The position numbers were made by a program, and so were the translations under genes. Below are positions 47,437 to 56,334 of a DNA stretch of 64,000 nt, piece after piece. The notes beneath the pieces were generated by a model. That model ran no database searches, had not been told where the DNA came from, and was given only the letters and a program-made list of their open reading frames with translations. Where the stretch lies: positions 413,486 through 477,485 of the forward strand of contig AP018181.1 in assembly GCA_002368155.1 (NCBI GenBank), read 5' to 3'. Source of the DNA: Nostoc carneum NIES-2107. Lineage in GTDB: Bacteria; Cyanobacteriota; Cyanobacteriia; Cyanobacteriales; Nostocaceae. Within the stretch, counting starts at the first letter, position 1. Every line of letters begins with the position of its first letter.

Positions 47437-49641
47437 GTGGATGAGCTTGTTGTAGTAAGTCCTGAAGCATTAAACCAAATACCTCAATTTATGACATCTA
47501 CAGTGCAAATTGGCTCAGAACTTTGCCAGACAGTTATTTACGAGAAAATTAATGATGCTAGTTATGATGCACAGCAATTAATCAGGGTTCAGCAGTATGA
47601 GCAAGCGCTGAATATATACAATCAAATACTTAGTAAGATTCCCCTCCTCTCCAGCCGTGAACAACGGGAATATGTAATTGTCAGTCTGATTGCGGATGAA
47701 CAGAATGTTTTTCAACCCTTAACTCAACTCCCGCGTGCAGAACAAGATAAGTGGGTTGAGTGGCTGGGGAAAGTACAGGAATATATGCTGAGTTTAGCTG
47801 AAACTGGTAGTTTTGCCATTTCTCAACAGTTATACCAATTGGCGGAAGCTTATTACATTCTAGGGAGAAACGAACAGGTGGCGATCGCAATGCAAAAAGC
47901 CACCACCGCAGCGCTGCAAATCTCCGATCCTGGCTTTCGCGCTAATGAATTTATTCAAATAGCCAGATTTTGCCTGCAATTCCAACAACAAGCTGAAGCT
48001 CAACAAGCATTATCCCAAGCTTTAGCAGCAGTGGCACAAATGCCGAGCGATAATCCCTACGCTCAAGGGGATTATTTGTACTCAATTGCTACACTATATA
48101 TTCAATTGAGTGAAGCAAGACGCGCTTTGTCATTAGCTGACAAAATTATTAATGAATATTATCCTAATTCCATTCGCCAAGAAGTTGTACGCGATGCGAT
48201 TAAACGAGGCGATTTACATTTAGCTCAAGCTGTTACACCAAAAATTCAAGGAGCTGAAAGTCAAGCACTCGCCTTAGTAGATATGGCAGTTTATTGGGCA
48301 ACTAACAATCAACCTCGATTAGGTAATCGTCTGTTTGCCCAAGCTTTAAAACGAGTTGCTAAAGAAGAATACGCACAAAATATCCAATCAAGACTGATTC
48401 AAATTTACAGCAAAACAGGTCAATTAACTATCAGCTTGAATGCGGCTCAAAGACTGACTCAGGATGAAGCAAAGGCGCTGGCTTTGGGTGCAATTATGGT
48501 TGCTTATGCAAAAGCTAAACAACCGCAGCAGGTACAAAAAATTCTTGCCCAACTTACCGATTTAATTCAATCGGCAGTCGCAGTTAATAATGTTGGGTAC
48601 ATCAACAATATATTGCAATGGGCTGTAGATGCAGGACAGTATAATTTGGCGATCGCAATTTTAAATGCGGTGAAGAATAACGCCAACTTTGACTCAAAAC
48701 CTTATTGGTATCGGCAAGTTGTTTCAGCACAGCTAGCATTGCCAGATATAGATAAAGCACTACAATTAGCAAAGCAGATTCCTGGTAAGTTTTGGCCAGA
48801 AGAACGCAATGTCAGCTTACAAGAAATTGCCATCGCTTATGTCAATGCTCAACAATGGAATCGCGCTATTGATGTGCTGACACAAATTGAAAATTCCGCT
48901 TTTACTCCCTATCAGGTATTAACAGGGGCAGAATTAGCAGTAATTGCACCTTCACCTATACAATTCACCAGCTTGATTCAAAAAGCAATTGCACAAACAA
49001 AAGTCTTAAAACAGGTTGAACTAAAAGCCTGGGCGCTAGCTGCGATCGCCCAAGCTTATCTACGTGCAGGGTATACAGAACAGACAGAATCTTTCCTAGA
49101 ACAAGCGATTCAAACAGCGCAGCAGGTAGAAGATAACGAAATGCGCGGTCGTTTGTTTGACCAAATAATCAATTATTTAATTCAACAAAGACAATACAAT
49201 GCTGCTTTGACCATAGTGCAAGCTCATCCTGTTGCTTATGGACAAGGGTTAACTTACTATAATATTTTCCAGCAAGCGCTTTCATCGTACGCTTTTGATG
49301 TGGCGTTGCAAGTAGTGGAATTAGAAACAGTACCCGATATACTAGCCACACAATTATTAGCGATCGCAAAAACTTATATGCAACTGGGGCGCAATGAAGA
49401 TGCAATTACATTACTCGATCGCGCTTTTGCAGTAGCTCAAAAAATTGCCGACCCAGAAAGTCGTGTTATTCAGATTACCGAATATATAGAGGTAAATGAT
49501 GAGAATGATCGCCGTAGTCAATACACCCGCTTGGTGAAGCAATATGTTGCTTTAGCACAACTCGATAAAGCGCAACAAGTAGTAGCAAAAGTTCAGGAAG
49601 CATCTCTGCGCGATTACCTGCAAGCTTGGATTGATTGTTAA
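47437..49641 (+). CDS. large all-helical repeat protein, TPR-like
   Basis: I do not recognise a named family. The 734-residue product is entirely built of helical hairpins of 34-38 residues with TPR-like residues: QYEQALNIYNQI, AISQQLYQLAEAYYILG, LALVDMAVYWATNN, QQWNRAIDVL, LLAIAKTYMQLGRNEDAITL. The start is a GTG at 47437 with gagga six bases upstream. There is no signal peptide, membrane helix or enzyme motif. It is probably a cytosolic scaffold. The gene has 120 bases of dispersed repeat downstream. Confidence 0.78.
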   Translation: MDELVVVSPEALNQIPQFMTSTVQIGSELCQTVIYEKINDASYDAQQLIRVQQYEQALNIYNQILSKIPLLSSREQREYVIVSLIADEQNVFQPLTQLPRAEQDKWVEWLGKVQEYMLSLAETGSFAISQQLYQLAEAYYILGRNEQVAIAMQKATTAALQISDPGFRANEFIQIARFCLQFQQQAEAQQALSQALAAVAQMPSDNPYAQGDYLYSIATLYIQLSEARRALSLADKIINEYYPNSIRQEVVRDAIKRGDLHLAQAVTPKIQGAESQALALVDMAVYWATNNQPRLGNRLFAQALKRVAKEEYAQNIQSRLIQIYSKTGQLTISLNAAQRLTQDEAKALALGAIMVAYAKAKQPQQVQKILAQLTDLIQSAVAVNNVGYINNILQWAVDAGQYNLAIAILNAVKNNANFDSKPYWYRQVVSAQLALPDIDKALQLAKQIPGKFWPEERNVSLQEIAIAYVNAQQWNRAIDVLTQIENSAFTPYQVLTGAELAVIAPSPIQFTSLIQKAIAQTKVLKQVELKAWALAAIAQAYLRAGYTEQTESFLEQAIQTAQQVEDNEMRGRLFDQIINYLIQQRQYNAALTIVQAHPVAYGQGLTYYNIFQQALSSYAFDVALQVVELETVPDILATQLLAIAKTYMQLGRNEDAITLLDRAFAVAQKIADPESRVIQITEYIEVNDENDRRSQYTRLVKQYVALAQLDKAQQVVAKVQEASLRDYLQAWIDC

Positions 49642-49765
49642 GTAACGCACCATCTTTGTCGATGCGTTACGCTATCGCTAACGCATCCTACAATTTAAGG
49701 TTTACTTTATAAATTATCTCTAAGGGCGATCGCATCCTCACTCAAAATGCGATCGCCATTATTAA

Positions 49766-50137
49766 TTAACTTGTAACTACTGGCTTTCTGCGGCTGGGAC
49801 GCTTACGATCTGATTTTTTCTTCAATCCCACCGCTTGCGCTTGATCGCTATCCGAGCCATATTGCCCACGTACAGCTTCTTTCATCGCTAAGATTGTATT
49901 GTGGAATTCCCATTCTGCTAATCTTGCAGCATCAGCAGCAGCACGGTATAAAGTTAGCTTCTCGTTTTCCGCTTGTTGCTGTGCCAACATAGCTTGATAA
50001 GCTTGCTGAATATTTGCAATAGAAGCATCAGCACGGGATGTATCGTAAGTGCCAATGGTTTGCAAACCATGCAAGGAAGTAACATCTTGACTAATGACTT
50101 GAGGACGCAAACGGTTTGTTGTATTTTGTACAGCCAT
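49766..50137 (-). CDS. small cyanobacterial protein of unknown function
   Basis: A 123-residue protein, unrecognised. A helical middle (residues 35-95) is rich in Ala, Gln and Glu and may form a coiled coil (SIANIQQAYQAMLAQQQAEN). A strongly basic tail (KKKSDRKRPSRRKP) could bind nucleic acid. The ATG lies at 50137 after a plausible purine-rich site. It lies alone, between repeat regions. Confidence 0.65.
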   Translation of the reverse strand: MAVQNTTNRLRPQVISQDVTSLHGLQTIGTYDTSRADASIANIQQAYQAMLAQQQAENEKLTLYRAAADAARLAEWEFHNTILAMKEAVRGQYGSDSDQAQAVGLKKKSDRKRPSRRKPVVTS

Positions 50138-50260
50138 AGATAGTTAAGTAATAAACTATATATTTAATGTGCCCATGATAACAAAAAACTTATCAGTAAT
50201 AAAAAATTTTCGTGAACAGAAGATTCAATAAGCTTGGCTAACGCTTGCAAGCCTCTGTAT

Positions 50261-50443
50261 TGACATAACAGCCTGGCGTTTTAACATAACAGCCTGGCGT
50301 TTTAATATAACAGCCCGGGATTTTAACATAACAGCCCGGCGTTTTAATATAACAGCCCGGCGTTTTAATATAACAGCCCGGCGTTTTAATATAACAGCCC
50401 GGCATTTTAATATAACAGCCCGGCGTTTTAATATAACAGCCCC
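50261..50443. repeat. 21-bp tandem array, 8 full units plus a partial
   Basis: Units run taatataacagcccggcg plus ttt, with taaca/taata and ctgg/ccgg variants. The period is 21 bases, as in the array at 19621, though the sequences are unrelated. The minus strand stays open (heptapeptide GCYIKTP), but no ribosome site or family resemblance supports a gene. There are no spacers. Confidence 0.88.
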
Positions 50444-50601
50444 TTGCAGGATGTTGTGTCTTAAGTAGCTTCCTGTGATGTAACAAAATGGTTAAATTGT
50501 AATCATATTGCGATCGCTCTTTGTGACATTGTGCAACATGGGAGAGAAAGAGCGATCGCTAATTTTGGCTAATGCGTTAATTGCCAGTTTATTACTCAAA
50601 A

Positions 50602-50970
50602 TCACAAAATATCATCAACTATAACTGTCCCATCAGCACAGAAATCTATACTAAGATGATAATTTTCTAGTAGTGCAGTTCCAATCAGTGGACGACGACC
50701 CATAGCTAGGACTGCTACATTGCGCTCTACACCATTCCACAAAATAGTTGCTAAATAAACGTTAGTTGCTACATTGGAATTATCAGCAAGATTTGCATTG
50801 ATTCGGGCAACATAAGTCAACCCAAGTTTAGTAATAGCATCAGGTGGCAAAGTCAAAAAACCTTCAAAGCCTGTATCAACTACACATTTAATTTCTATGT
50901 TTTGACCTTCATTAAGACAAAGAATTACACCAATTTGAGCTTGAAGCCCAACTACAGTTCCATGTATCAC
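50602..50970 (-). CDS. retropepsin-like (clan AA) aspartic protease
   Basis: A 122-residue protein with one catalytic motif VVDTGFEGF (D32, T33, G34) and the expected downstream flap and hydrophobic-hydrophobic-Gly motif near RRPLIGTALL. One active site per chain means it must dimerise, as retroviral proteases do. The start overlaps the stop of the upstream 89-residue gene by one base, so both are co-translated. The substrate is unknown. Such small pairs are common in cyanobacterial genomes and may behave as toxin-antitoxin-like or processing modules, which is only an inference. Confidence 0.84.
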   Translation of the reverse strand: MIHGTVVGLQAQIGVILCLNEGQNIEIKCVVDTGFEGFLTLPPDAITKLGLTYVARINANLADNSNVATNVYLATILWNGVERNVAVLAMGRRPLIGTALLENYHLSIDFCADGTVIVDDIL

Positions 50971-51239
50971 TATGCTGTCCTGAACAATGTACCACCAACT
51001 GCGTAGACTGCATTAAATCCGATTCTTTCTGCCCACAACGCCGCATCAGCTTGTTTAGCTCGTAACTTTAGACTCGTTACAACCAAATCATCACCAATCT
51101 CATATTCACCTGTCTCAACATTTATTGAGATAATTTTGCCAATATTGTCTGGTGTTTCTACTTGAGCGCGAATACTGTTTTCATAGAGTTCTTTTCCACG
51201 TCGGGTAATTTCTTCATCACTAAGTTTAGGGTAGGACAT
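50970..51239 (-). CDS. small partner protein of the aspartic protease
   Basis: An 89-residue protein, first gene of the pair. It opens with a helical segment (SDEEITRRGKELYENSIR), continues with a beta-rich middle (NIGKIISINVETGEYEIGDD) and ends with KQADAALWAERIGFNAVYAVGG. I know this layout as a companion of clan AA proteases in cyanobacteria but not its function; by size and position it might be an antitoxin or an inhibitor. No DNA-binding motif is evident. Confidence 0.7.
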   Translation of the reverse strand: MSYPKLSDEEITRRGKELYENSIRAQVETPDNIGKIISINVETGEYEIGDDLVVTSLKLRAKQADAALWAERIGFNAVYAVGGTLFRTA

Positions 51240-51587
51240 ATCAACAATTTCCTGTGTTTCAGTCCGTGGACTTTCATCATTATTGTAAAATACACGGCTT
51301 ACAACCTTGCTTATCTGGTGCGATCGCTCATAATGACATTGTGCAATAGGCGGTATAAAGTGCGATCGCTAATTTTGTAGACTGCATTAGCTTTGGTGTA
51401 ATACCAATTCAAATACTGTTTGCAACAGATAAATTCTTTGTAGGGGCACGGCATCCACAATCTTTTGGTATATCCCATTATCTTACTGGTGCCGTGCCCT
51501 TTACCCATCGGTCTAAAATTTGAGCTTATACTAATTACTCATACAGCTTAAGCAACAATTTTAGCCCTTGCTCGGTCAACTTCCTGC
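51240..51587. other. intergenic region with dispersed hairpin repeat
   Basis: HIP1-containing repeats (gtgcgatcgct at 51319 and 51360) flank a small hairpin. The MITE-like repeat at 51421-51509 fills the middle. No gene other than the start of the NACHT protein at 51588. Confidence 0.6.
51421..51509. repeat. dispersed hairpin repeat, copy B (partner at 6062-6155)
   Basis: It is the reverse complement of 6062-6155 with substitutions in the loop. The arms ggggcacggcat and tgccgtgccc are kept, as are the flanks aaattctttg and ttacccatc. Confidence 0.75.
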
Positions 51588-54500
51588 ATGAACGCTGATT
51601 TTCAACATTACCTAGAATCAGTCTGCCACACTTACCAACATTGGTGGCAAAAGTACACCATTACAGATGTAGAAGGGCGTAGACAAAACTCACCGTTTGA
51701 GGGCTTGATGGTAGCAATAGTGTCGCCAAAGCAAGACAAACGAGATGAAACCCAGGAGAAAACAGAACGCTTACCAGTGCAGGAAGGGTTACGTAAATAT
51801 GCAGAGAATCATGTATTACTTGTAGGTAAACCAGGTTCAGGCAAATCAACAGCCTTAGCGAGGCTGTTGTTGGAAGAAGCAGAGAAAGCAAAATCTCTAG
51901 GCGATTCCGGGTGCATACCCGTGCTGGTAGAGTTGCGGCAATACACAACTTCGGTGCTGGATTTAATTCAAAATTTTTTGCACCGACATGGATTATATAT
52001 AGATGTAGAAATCAAAACCTTGTTGCGTAACAGGCAATTCTTGCTGCTTGTGGATGGGGTAAACGAGTTACCCAATGAAGAAGCAAGGCGAGAGTTAAAA
52101 ACTTTTCGGGAAAATCACCCCAAAACGCCAATGATTTTCACAACGCGAGATTTGGGGGTAGGTGGCGATTTGGGGATTGAGCAAAAGCTAGAAATGCAAC
52201 CCCTAACCGAAGAACAGATGCAGCAGTTTATCCGCGCCTATTTGCCGGAAACAGGTGAGGAAATGCTACGGCGCTTAGGTGAAAGATTGCGTTCCTTTGG
52301 GGAAACGCCTTTGCTGCTGTGGATGCTGTGTGAGTTATTTCAACAAACAAGCGATATACCGCCGAATTTAGGTTTAGTGTTTCGACAGTTTACGCAATTT
52401 TATGTGGGCAAAATTAAAGATGATGTTCGAGTAGTTGAAGAGTTGCGCGGCTGGTGGAAGCAGTCATTGGAAGCATTGGCTTTCACCATGATGCAAGGAG
52501 AAACGCCAACAGAATTGCGAGTCATTATTGATAGGCTTGAGGCGGAAGAAATTTTGACAAAGTTTCTGGAAGGAAAAGTTGATTATCCTGCTAGTCAAGC
52601 CAAAAAACTACTGGAAGATTTACTCAAGCATCATTTAATCCAAATTAGTAGCAATGAAAAAATAGAGTTTCGCCACCAGCTGATTCAGGAATACTACGCT
52701 GCGGAATGCCTACTTCAGAAGCTTCCCTATATTAGTAATGAAAAGTTGCAACGGGATTATCTGAATTATTTAAAGTGGACAGAACCTTTAGCGCTGATGT
52801 TGGCTTTAGTAGAGAAAGAAGCGCCAGCAGTAGGCGTGGTGAAGTTAGCGCTAGAGGTGGATTTGGAGTTAGGAGCAAGGTTAGCAGGGGAAGTAAAGCC
52901 GGAGTTTCACAAGAAAACTGTTGATTTAATTTTAGAGTTAGAAGTTTCTGAATCGCTCAAGATAGAGTTTTTAGCAATCGCCCGCTCTAAGCATGGGGTT
53001 AAATTTTTAACTCATCGACTACAACATCAAGATTCTCATGTGCGTAGTTCTGCCGCAATAGCATTAGGAGAAATCAAAGATAGCCAAGCAGTAGCTGCAT
53101 TGATTCATGTTTTAAATGATCAAGATGATTGGGTGCGTATAATTGCCGCATATGCATTAGGAGAAATTAAAGATAGCCAGGCGGTAGTTGCATTGATTCA
53201 TGCTTTGAATGATCAAGATTCTTGGGTGCGTTATTATGCTGCAGAAGCATTAGGAAAAATCAAAGATAGCCAGGCGGTAGCTGCATTGATTCATGCTTTG
53301 AATGATCAAGATTCTGATGTGCGTAGTTCTACCGCAAGAGCATTAGGAGAAATTAAAGATAGCCAGGCGGTAGCTGCATTGATTCATGCTTTGAATCATC
53401 AAGATGATTGGGTGCGTTATTATGCTGCAGAAGCATTAGGAGAAATTAAAGATAGCCAGGCGGTAGCTGCATTGATTCATGCTTTGAATCATCAAGATGA
53501 TTGGGTGCGTAGAGATGCTGCAGAAGCATTAGGAAAAATCAAAGATAGCCAGGCGGTAGCTGCATTGATTCATGCTTTGAATGATCAAGATTCTGATGTG
53601 CGTTATTATGCTGCAGAAGCATTAGGAGAAATTAAAGATAGCCAGGCGGTAGCTGCATTGATTCATGCTTTGAATCATCAAGATGATTGGGTGCGTAGAG
53701 ATGCCGCAAGAGCATTAGTAAAAATTAAAGATAGCCAGGCGGTAGCTGCATTGATTCATGCTTTGAATGATCAAGATTCTTGGGTGCGTTATTATGCTGC
53801 AGAAGCATTAGGAAAAATCAAAGATAGCCAGGCGGTAGCTGCATTGATTCATCAAGATGATTCGGTGCGTAGTTCTGCCGCATATGCATTAGGAGAAAAC
53901 AAAGATAGCCAGGCGGTAGCTGCATTGATTGCTGCTTTGAATGATCAAGATAATTCGGTGCGTAGTTCTGCCGCATATGCATTAGGAGAAAACAAAGATA
54001 GCCAGGCGGTAGCAGCATTGGTTCATGCTTTAAATGATCAATATAATTCGGTGCGTTATTATGCTGCAGAAGCATTAGGAAAAATCAAAGATAGCCAGGC
54101 GGTAGCTGCATTGATTCATGCTTTGAATGATCAAGATAATTCGGTGCGTATAATTGCCGCATATGCATTAGGAGAAATTAAAGATAGCCAGGCGGTAGCT
54201 GCATTGATTCATGCTTTGAATGATCAAGATTATTGGGTGCGTAGTTCTGCCGCAAGAGCATTAGGAGAAATTAAAGATAGTCAGGCGGTAGCACCATTGA
54301 TTCATGCTTTGAATGATCAAGATTATTCTGTGAGTAGTTCTGCCGCAAGAGCATTAGAAAAAATCTCTAGTTCCGAAATACTTCCTGAATTATGGAAATT
54401 ACGATTAACTAGAGTAAACAGTGCAAAGGATATTATTTCAAAAATTCAAGAGCGTTACAAATTTTATAACCATGAAATTTTTCATTCTGCCTCGATTGAA

Positions 54501-55583
54501 AACACGACTCAAACAGAATCAAAAACTATGCAATACCAAGATTTTCAAATATTAGTTGATAAAAATCACCAAATTCGCGCCTCTTCAGAACAAGGTGATG
54601 TTTCAAGTGAATTCCGCTTAGACATGAACGAAATTGAACTAGCCTTAGAACTGATTGAGTTGAACAAAACAAATGATAAATTACTCAAAAGATTAGGCAA
54701 CCAACTTTACCAAGCACTGTTTCCCAACCAAATTAACGCTCGCTTCCATGCCACAATAGCAGGGGCGCAAGCAAATAAAGAAAACGTTCGTTTGCGCTTA
54801 ATATTTCAATCTCCCCAATTAGCCGCACTCCCCTGGGAATTCCTCTATGACGCAGAAACCAATACTTTTTTAGGAAACAACATCGAAACAGTGCTTTCTC
54901 GCTATATTGATGTTCCCCTGCTAAAACGCGATATCATAACCGCTAAGTTACCCCTAAAAGTGCTACTCGTCATTTCATCTCCGAATGACTTAGCTACATT
55001 AGACGCAACTGGCGAAGCAACGCTGATTAACTCGGCGCTGGAAACACACATCAAAGCAGGTCAAATAGAATTAGATATTATCAAAGAAGCTACCACCCGC
55101 AACATTAATCAAAAGCTGCGCGAAAAACCCTATAATATATTCCACTTCATCGGGCATGGTGTTTTTAAAGACAACAAAGGCTACATTGCCCTAGAAGATA
55201 ACAATAAGCAAGCTAAATTGATGGATGAAGAAAGTTTCGCCAACTTCTTCTTAGGCTACCGCAGCTTGGGGTTAGCTGTACTCAATTCCTGTCAAGGCGC
55301 AGAGGTGTCAGAACAGCAAATCTTTACCGGAATCGCACCCAATCTCGTACAACGGGGAATCCCTGCGGTAGTGGCGATGCAATATTCTATCCGTGACACC
55401 ACCGCCAAGATTTTTGCTGATGAATTTTACCGCACCCTGGCTCTCGGCTATCCTGTAGACGCTGCTATCCAAACAACCCGCAACGCCATCTCTCAAGAAA
55501 TCGGATTAAATCAACGCGACTTTGCTACACCAGTACTGTATATGCGTGCAAAAGATGGCATCATCTTGGATTTTCACGCATAA
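51588..55583 (+). CDS. NACHT-HEAT-CHAT protein (NLR-like, with C-terminal protease)
   Basis: A 1331-residue protein. N-terminal 50 residues, unrecognised. NACHT ATPase from about 70: Walker A GKPGSGKST (80-88), Walker B FLLLVDGVNELP (about 151-162), then TPMIFTTRD, LTEEQMQQFI, and a helical/winged part to 475. HEAT/PBS-lyase repeats of 31 residues (475-927; 14 copies, unit KDSQAVAALIHALNDQD then VR) follow. A linker (930-1120) precedes a CHAT protease with H1190 in FIGHG and C1235 in NSCQG. The order ATPase, sensor repeats, protease is that of a STAND switch that would release a caspase-like protease on recognising something. Bacterial NACHT proteins are known phage-defence factors, but function here is inferred. 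Confidence 0.9.
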   Translation: MNADFQHYLESVCHTYQHWWQKYTITDVEGRRQNSPFEGLMVAIVSPKQDKRDETQEKTERLPVQEGLRKYAENHVLLVGKPGSGKSTALARLLLEEAEKAKSLGDSGCIPVLVELRQYTTSVLDLIQNFLHRHGLYIDVEIKTLLRNRQFLLLVDGVNELPNEEARRELKTFRENHPKTPMIFTTRDLGVGGDLGIEQKLEMQPLTEEQMQQFIRAYLPETGEEMLRRLGERLRSFGETPLLLWMLCELFQQTSDIPPNLGLVFRQFTQFYVGKIKDDVRVVEELRGWWKQSLEALAFTMMQGETPTELRVIIDRLEAEEILTKFLEGKVDYPASQAKKLLEDLLKHHLIQISSNEKIEFRHQLIQEYYAAECLLQKLPYISNEKLQRDYLNYLKWTEPLALMLALVEKEAPAVGVVKLALEVDLELGARLAGEVKPEFHKKTVDLILELEVSESLKIEFLAIARSKHGVKFLTHRLQHQDSHVRSSAAIALGEIKDSQAVAALIHVLNDQDDWVRIIAAYALGEIKDSQAVVALIHALNDQDSWVRYYAAEALGKIKDSQAVAALIHALNDQDSDVRSSTARALGEIKDSQAVAALIHALNHQDDWVRYYAAEALGEIKDSQAVAALIHALNHQDDWVRRDAAEALGKIKDSQAVAALIHALNDQDSDVRYYAAEALGEIKDSQAVAALIHALNHQDDWVRRDAARALVKIKDSQAVAALIHALNDQDSWVRYYAAEALGKIKDSQAVAALIHQDDSVRSSAAYALGENKDSQAVAALIAALNDQDNSVRSSAAYALGENKDSQAVAALVHALNDQYNSVRYYAAEALGKIKDSQAVAALIHALNDQDNSVRIIAAYALGEIKDSQAVAALIHALNDQDYWVRSSAARALGEIKDSQAVAPLIHALNDQDYSVSSSAARALEKISSSEILPELWKLRLTRVNSAKDIISKIQERYKFYNHEIFHSASIENTTQTESKTMQYQDFQILVDKNHQIRASSEQGDVSSEFRLDMNEIELALELIELNKTNDKLLKRLGNQLYQALFPNQINARFHATIAGAQANKENVRLRLIFQSPQLAALPWEFLYDAETNTFLGNNIETVLSRYIDVPLLKRDIITAKLPLKVLLVISSPNDLATLDATGEATLINSALETHIKAGQIELDIIKEATTRNINQKLREKPYNIFHFIGHGVFKDNKGYIALEDNNKQAKLMDEESFANFFLGYRSLGLAVLNSCQGAEVSEQQIFTGIAPNLVQRGIPAVVAMQYSIRDTTAKIFADEFYRTLALGYPVDAAIQTTRNAISQEIGLNQRDFATPVLYMRAKDGIILDFHA
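53076..54368 (+). repeat. 14 tandem 93-bp HEAT-coding repeats
   Basis: The unit aaagatagccaggcggtagc recurs with very few silent changes. Variation concentrates at D/H before QD, at two residues before VR (DW, SW, SD, NS, YW, YS), and at the two after VR (II, YY, SS, RD). Copy 9 lacks 12 bases (four residues) in frame. Recent homogenisation by recombination is indicated. Confidence 0.9.
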
Positions 55584-55611
55584 TATTTCGTCGGTAACGC
55601 ACTCAATTTAT

Positions 55612-55980
55612 CTAACGTTCGCCGTATTCCATGCCATTGGCTTCAGCATAGCGGTGCATAAAACGCATAAATCTTTCCCAATGGTCATCTTGCTCAATTT
55701 CAAATTTACATTCCACTCGCTGTAATTCATCACCTTCATCACCACCAAAAATAAAGCGAGTAGAAGAAGGAGTTACATTAATTTCTCCTTCTTCATCAGT
55801 TAAACGTAATGAATTTAAAGATGGTTTAGTAAAGCTATTAAACCCTTCTATAGCTTGTAATTTTTCAAAAAACATGACTACTATACGTTTACCAGTGCGA
55901 ACTTCACGCCGCAAGCTGACATTACTCAGTTCTTCAAAAAGTCCTGAAAAAAATTGGATAGAAGGTGTTGTTGATTCCAT
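55612..55980 (-). CDS. psb28: Psb28 family photosystem II assembly protein (Psb28-2-like)
   Basis: A 122-residue protein with family signature residues: PSIQFFSGLFEE near the start, TDEEGEINV in the middle and DHWERFMRFMHRYAEANGME at the end. Psb28 binds photosystem II intermediates during assembly. This sequence diverges from canonical Psb28 (an added stretch TGKRIVVMFFEKLQAIEG, no REVNAKF motif), so it is more likely the second paralogue, Psb28-2. Length is slightly above canonical (about 110). The gene has no neighbours of photosynthesis. Between 55981 and 56334 I see a palindromic stretch (aaggatgaag ... cttcatcctt) and AATTCGT repeats only. Confidence 0.88.
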   Translation of the reverse strand: MESTTPSIQFFSGLFEELSNVSLRREVRTGKRIVVMFFEKLQAIEGFNSFTKPSLNSLRLTDEEGEINVTPSSTRFIFGGDEGDELQRVECKFEIEQDDHWERFMRFMHRYAEANGMEYGER

Positions 55981-56334
55981 ATTTAAATGAAGAATTAAAA
56001 ACTATGAAGGATAAAGGATGAAGATTAGAAATCATCAGCTTTCACACTTCATCCTTTTGATGAGTATTCTTCATTTATTTTCAGTCTTCAGAGGTGTTCA
56101 GTAATTCGTAATTTGTAATTCGTAATTAAGAACTCTAGGTTTTATCCGGGTTTGCAGGTTTAAATATTCTACCGCGTTCACAATAATTAGTATAAAAACC
56201 TACAAACACCAAATGCTAAACCAAAACCTTTGTCACTGCTCCCCAATATCATATGCGTCTAAAAATAAACGATAATTCCTAATATTCGCCCAAAAAACAG
56301 AATTTTTTTCTCTCCCTGCCCCCTGCCCCTTGCC
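55981..56334. other. intergenic region upstream of the psb28-like gene
   Basis: It contains an imperfect inverted repeat (aaaggatgaag near 56011 and cttcatccttt near 56047) and AATTCGTAATT tandem units (56102-56128). It presumably also carries the psb28-like promoter, but no clear box was found. Confidence 0.5.

Noticed and set aside
50238..50486. 82-codon minus-strand frame rich in GCYIKTP
   Set aside because: Translation of a 21-bp tandem repeat; no start signal or relatives evident.
53818..54075. 85-codon minus-strand frame with repeated PPGYLCFLLM
   Set aside because: Antisense shadow of the HEAT repeats.
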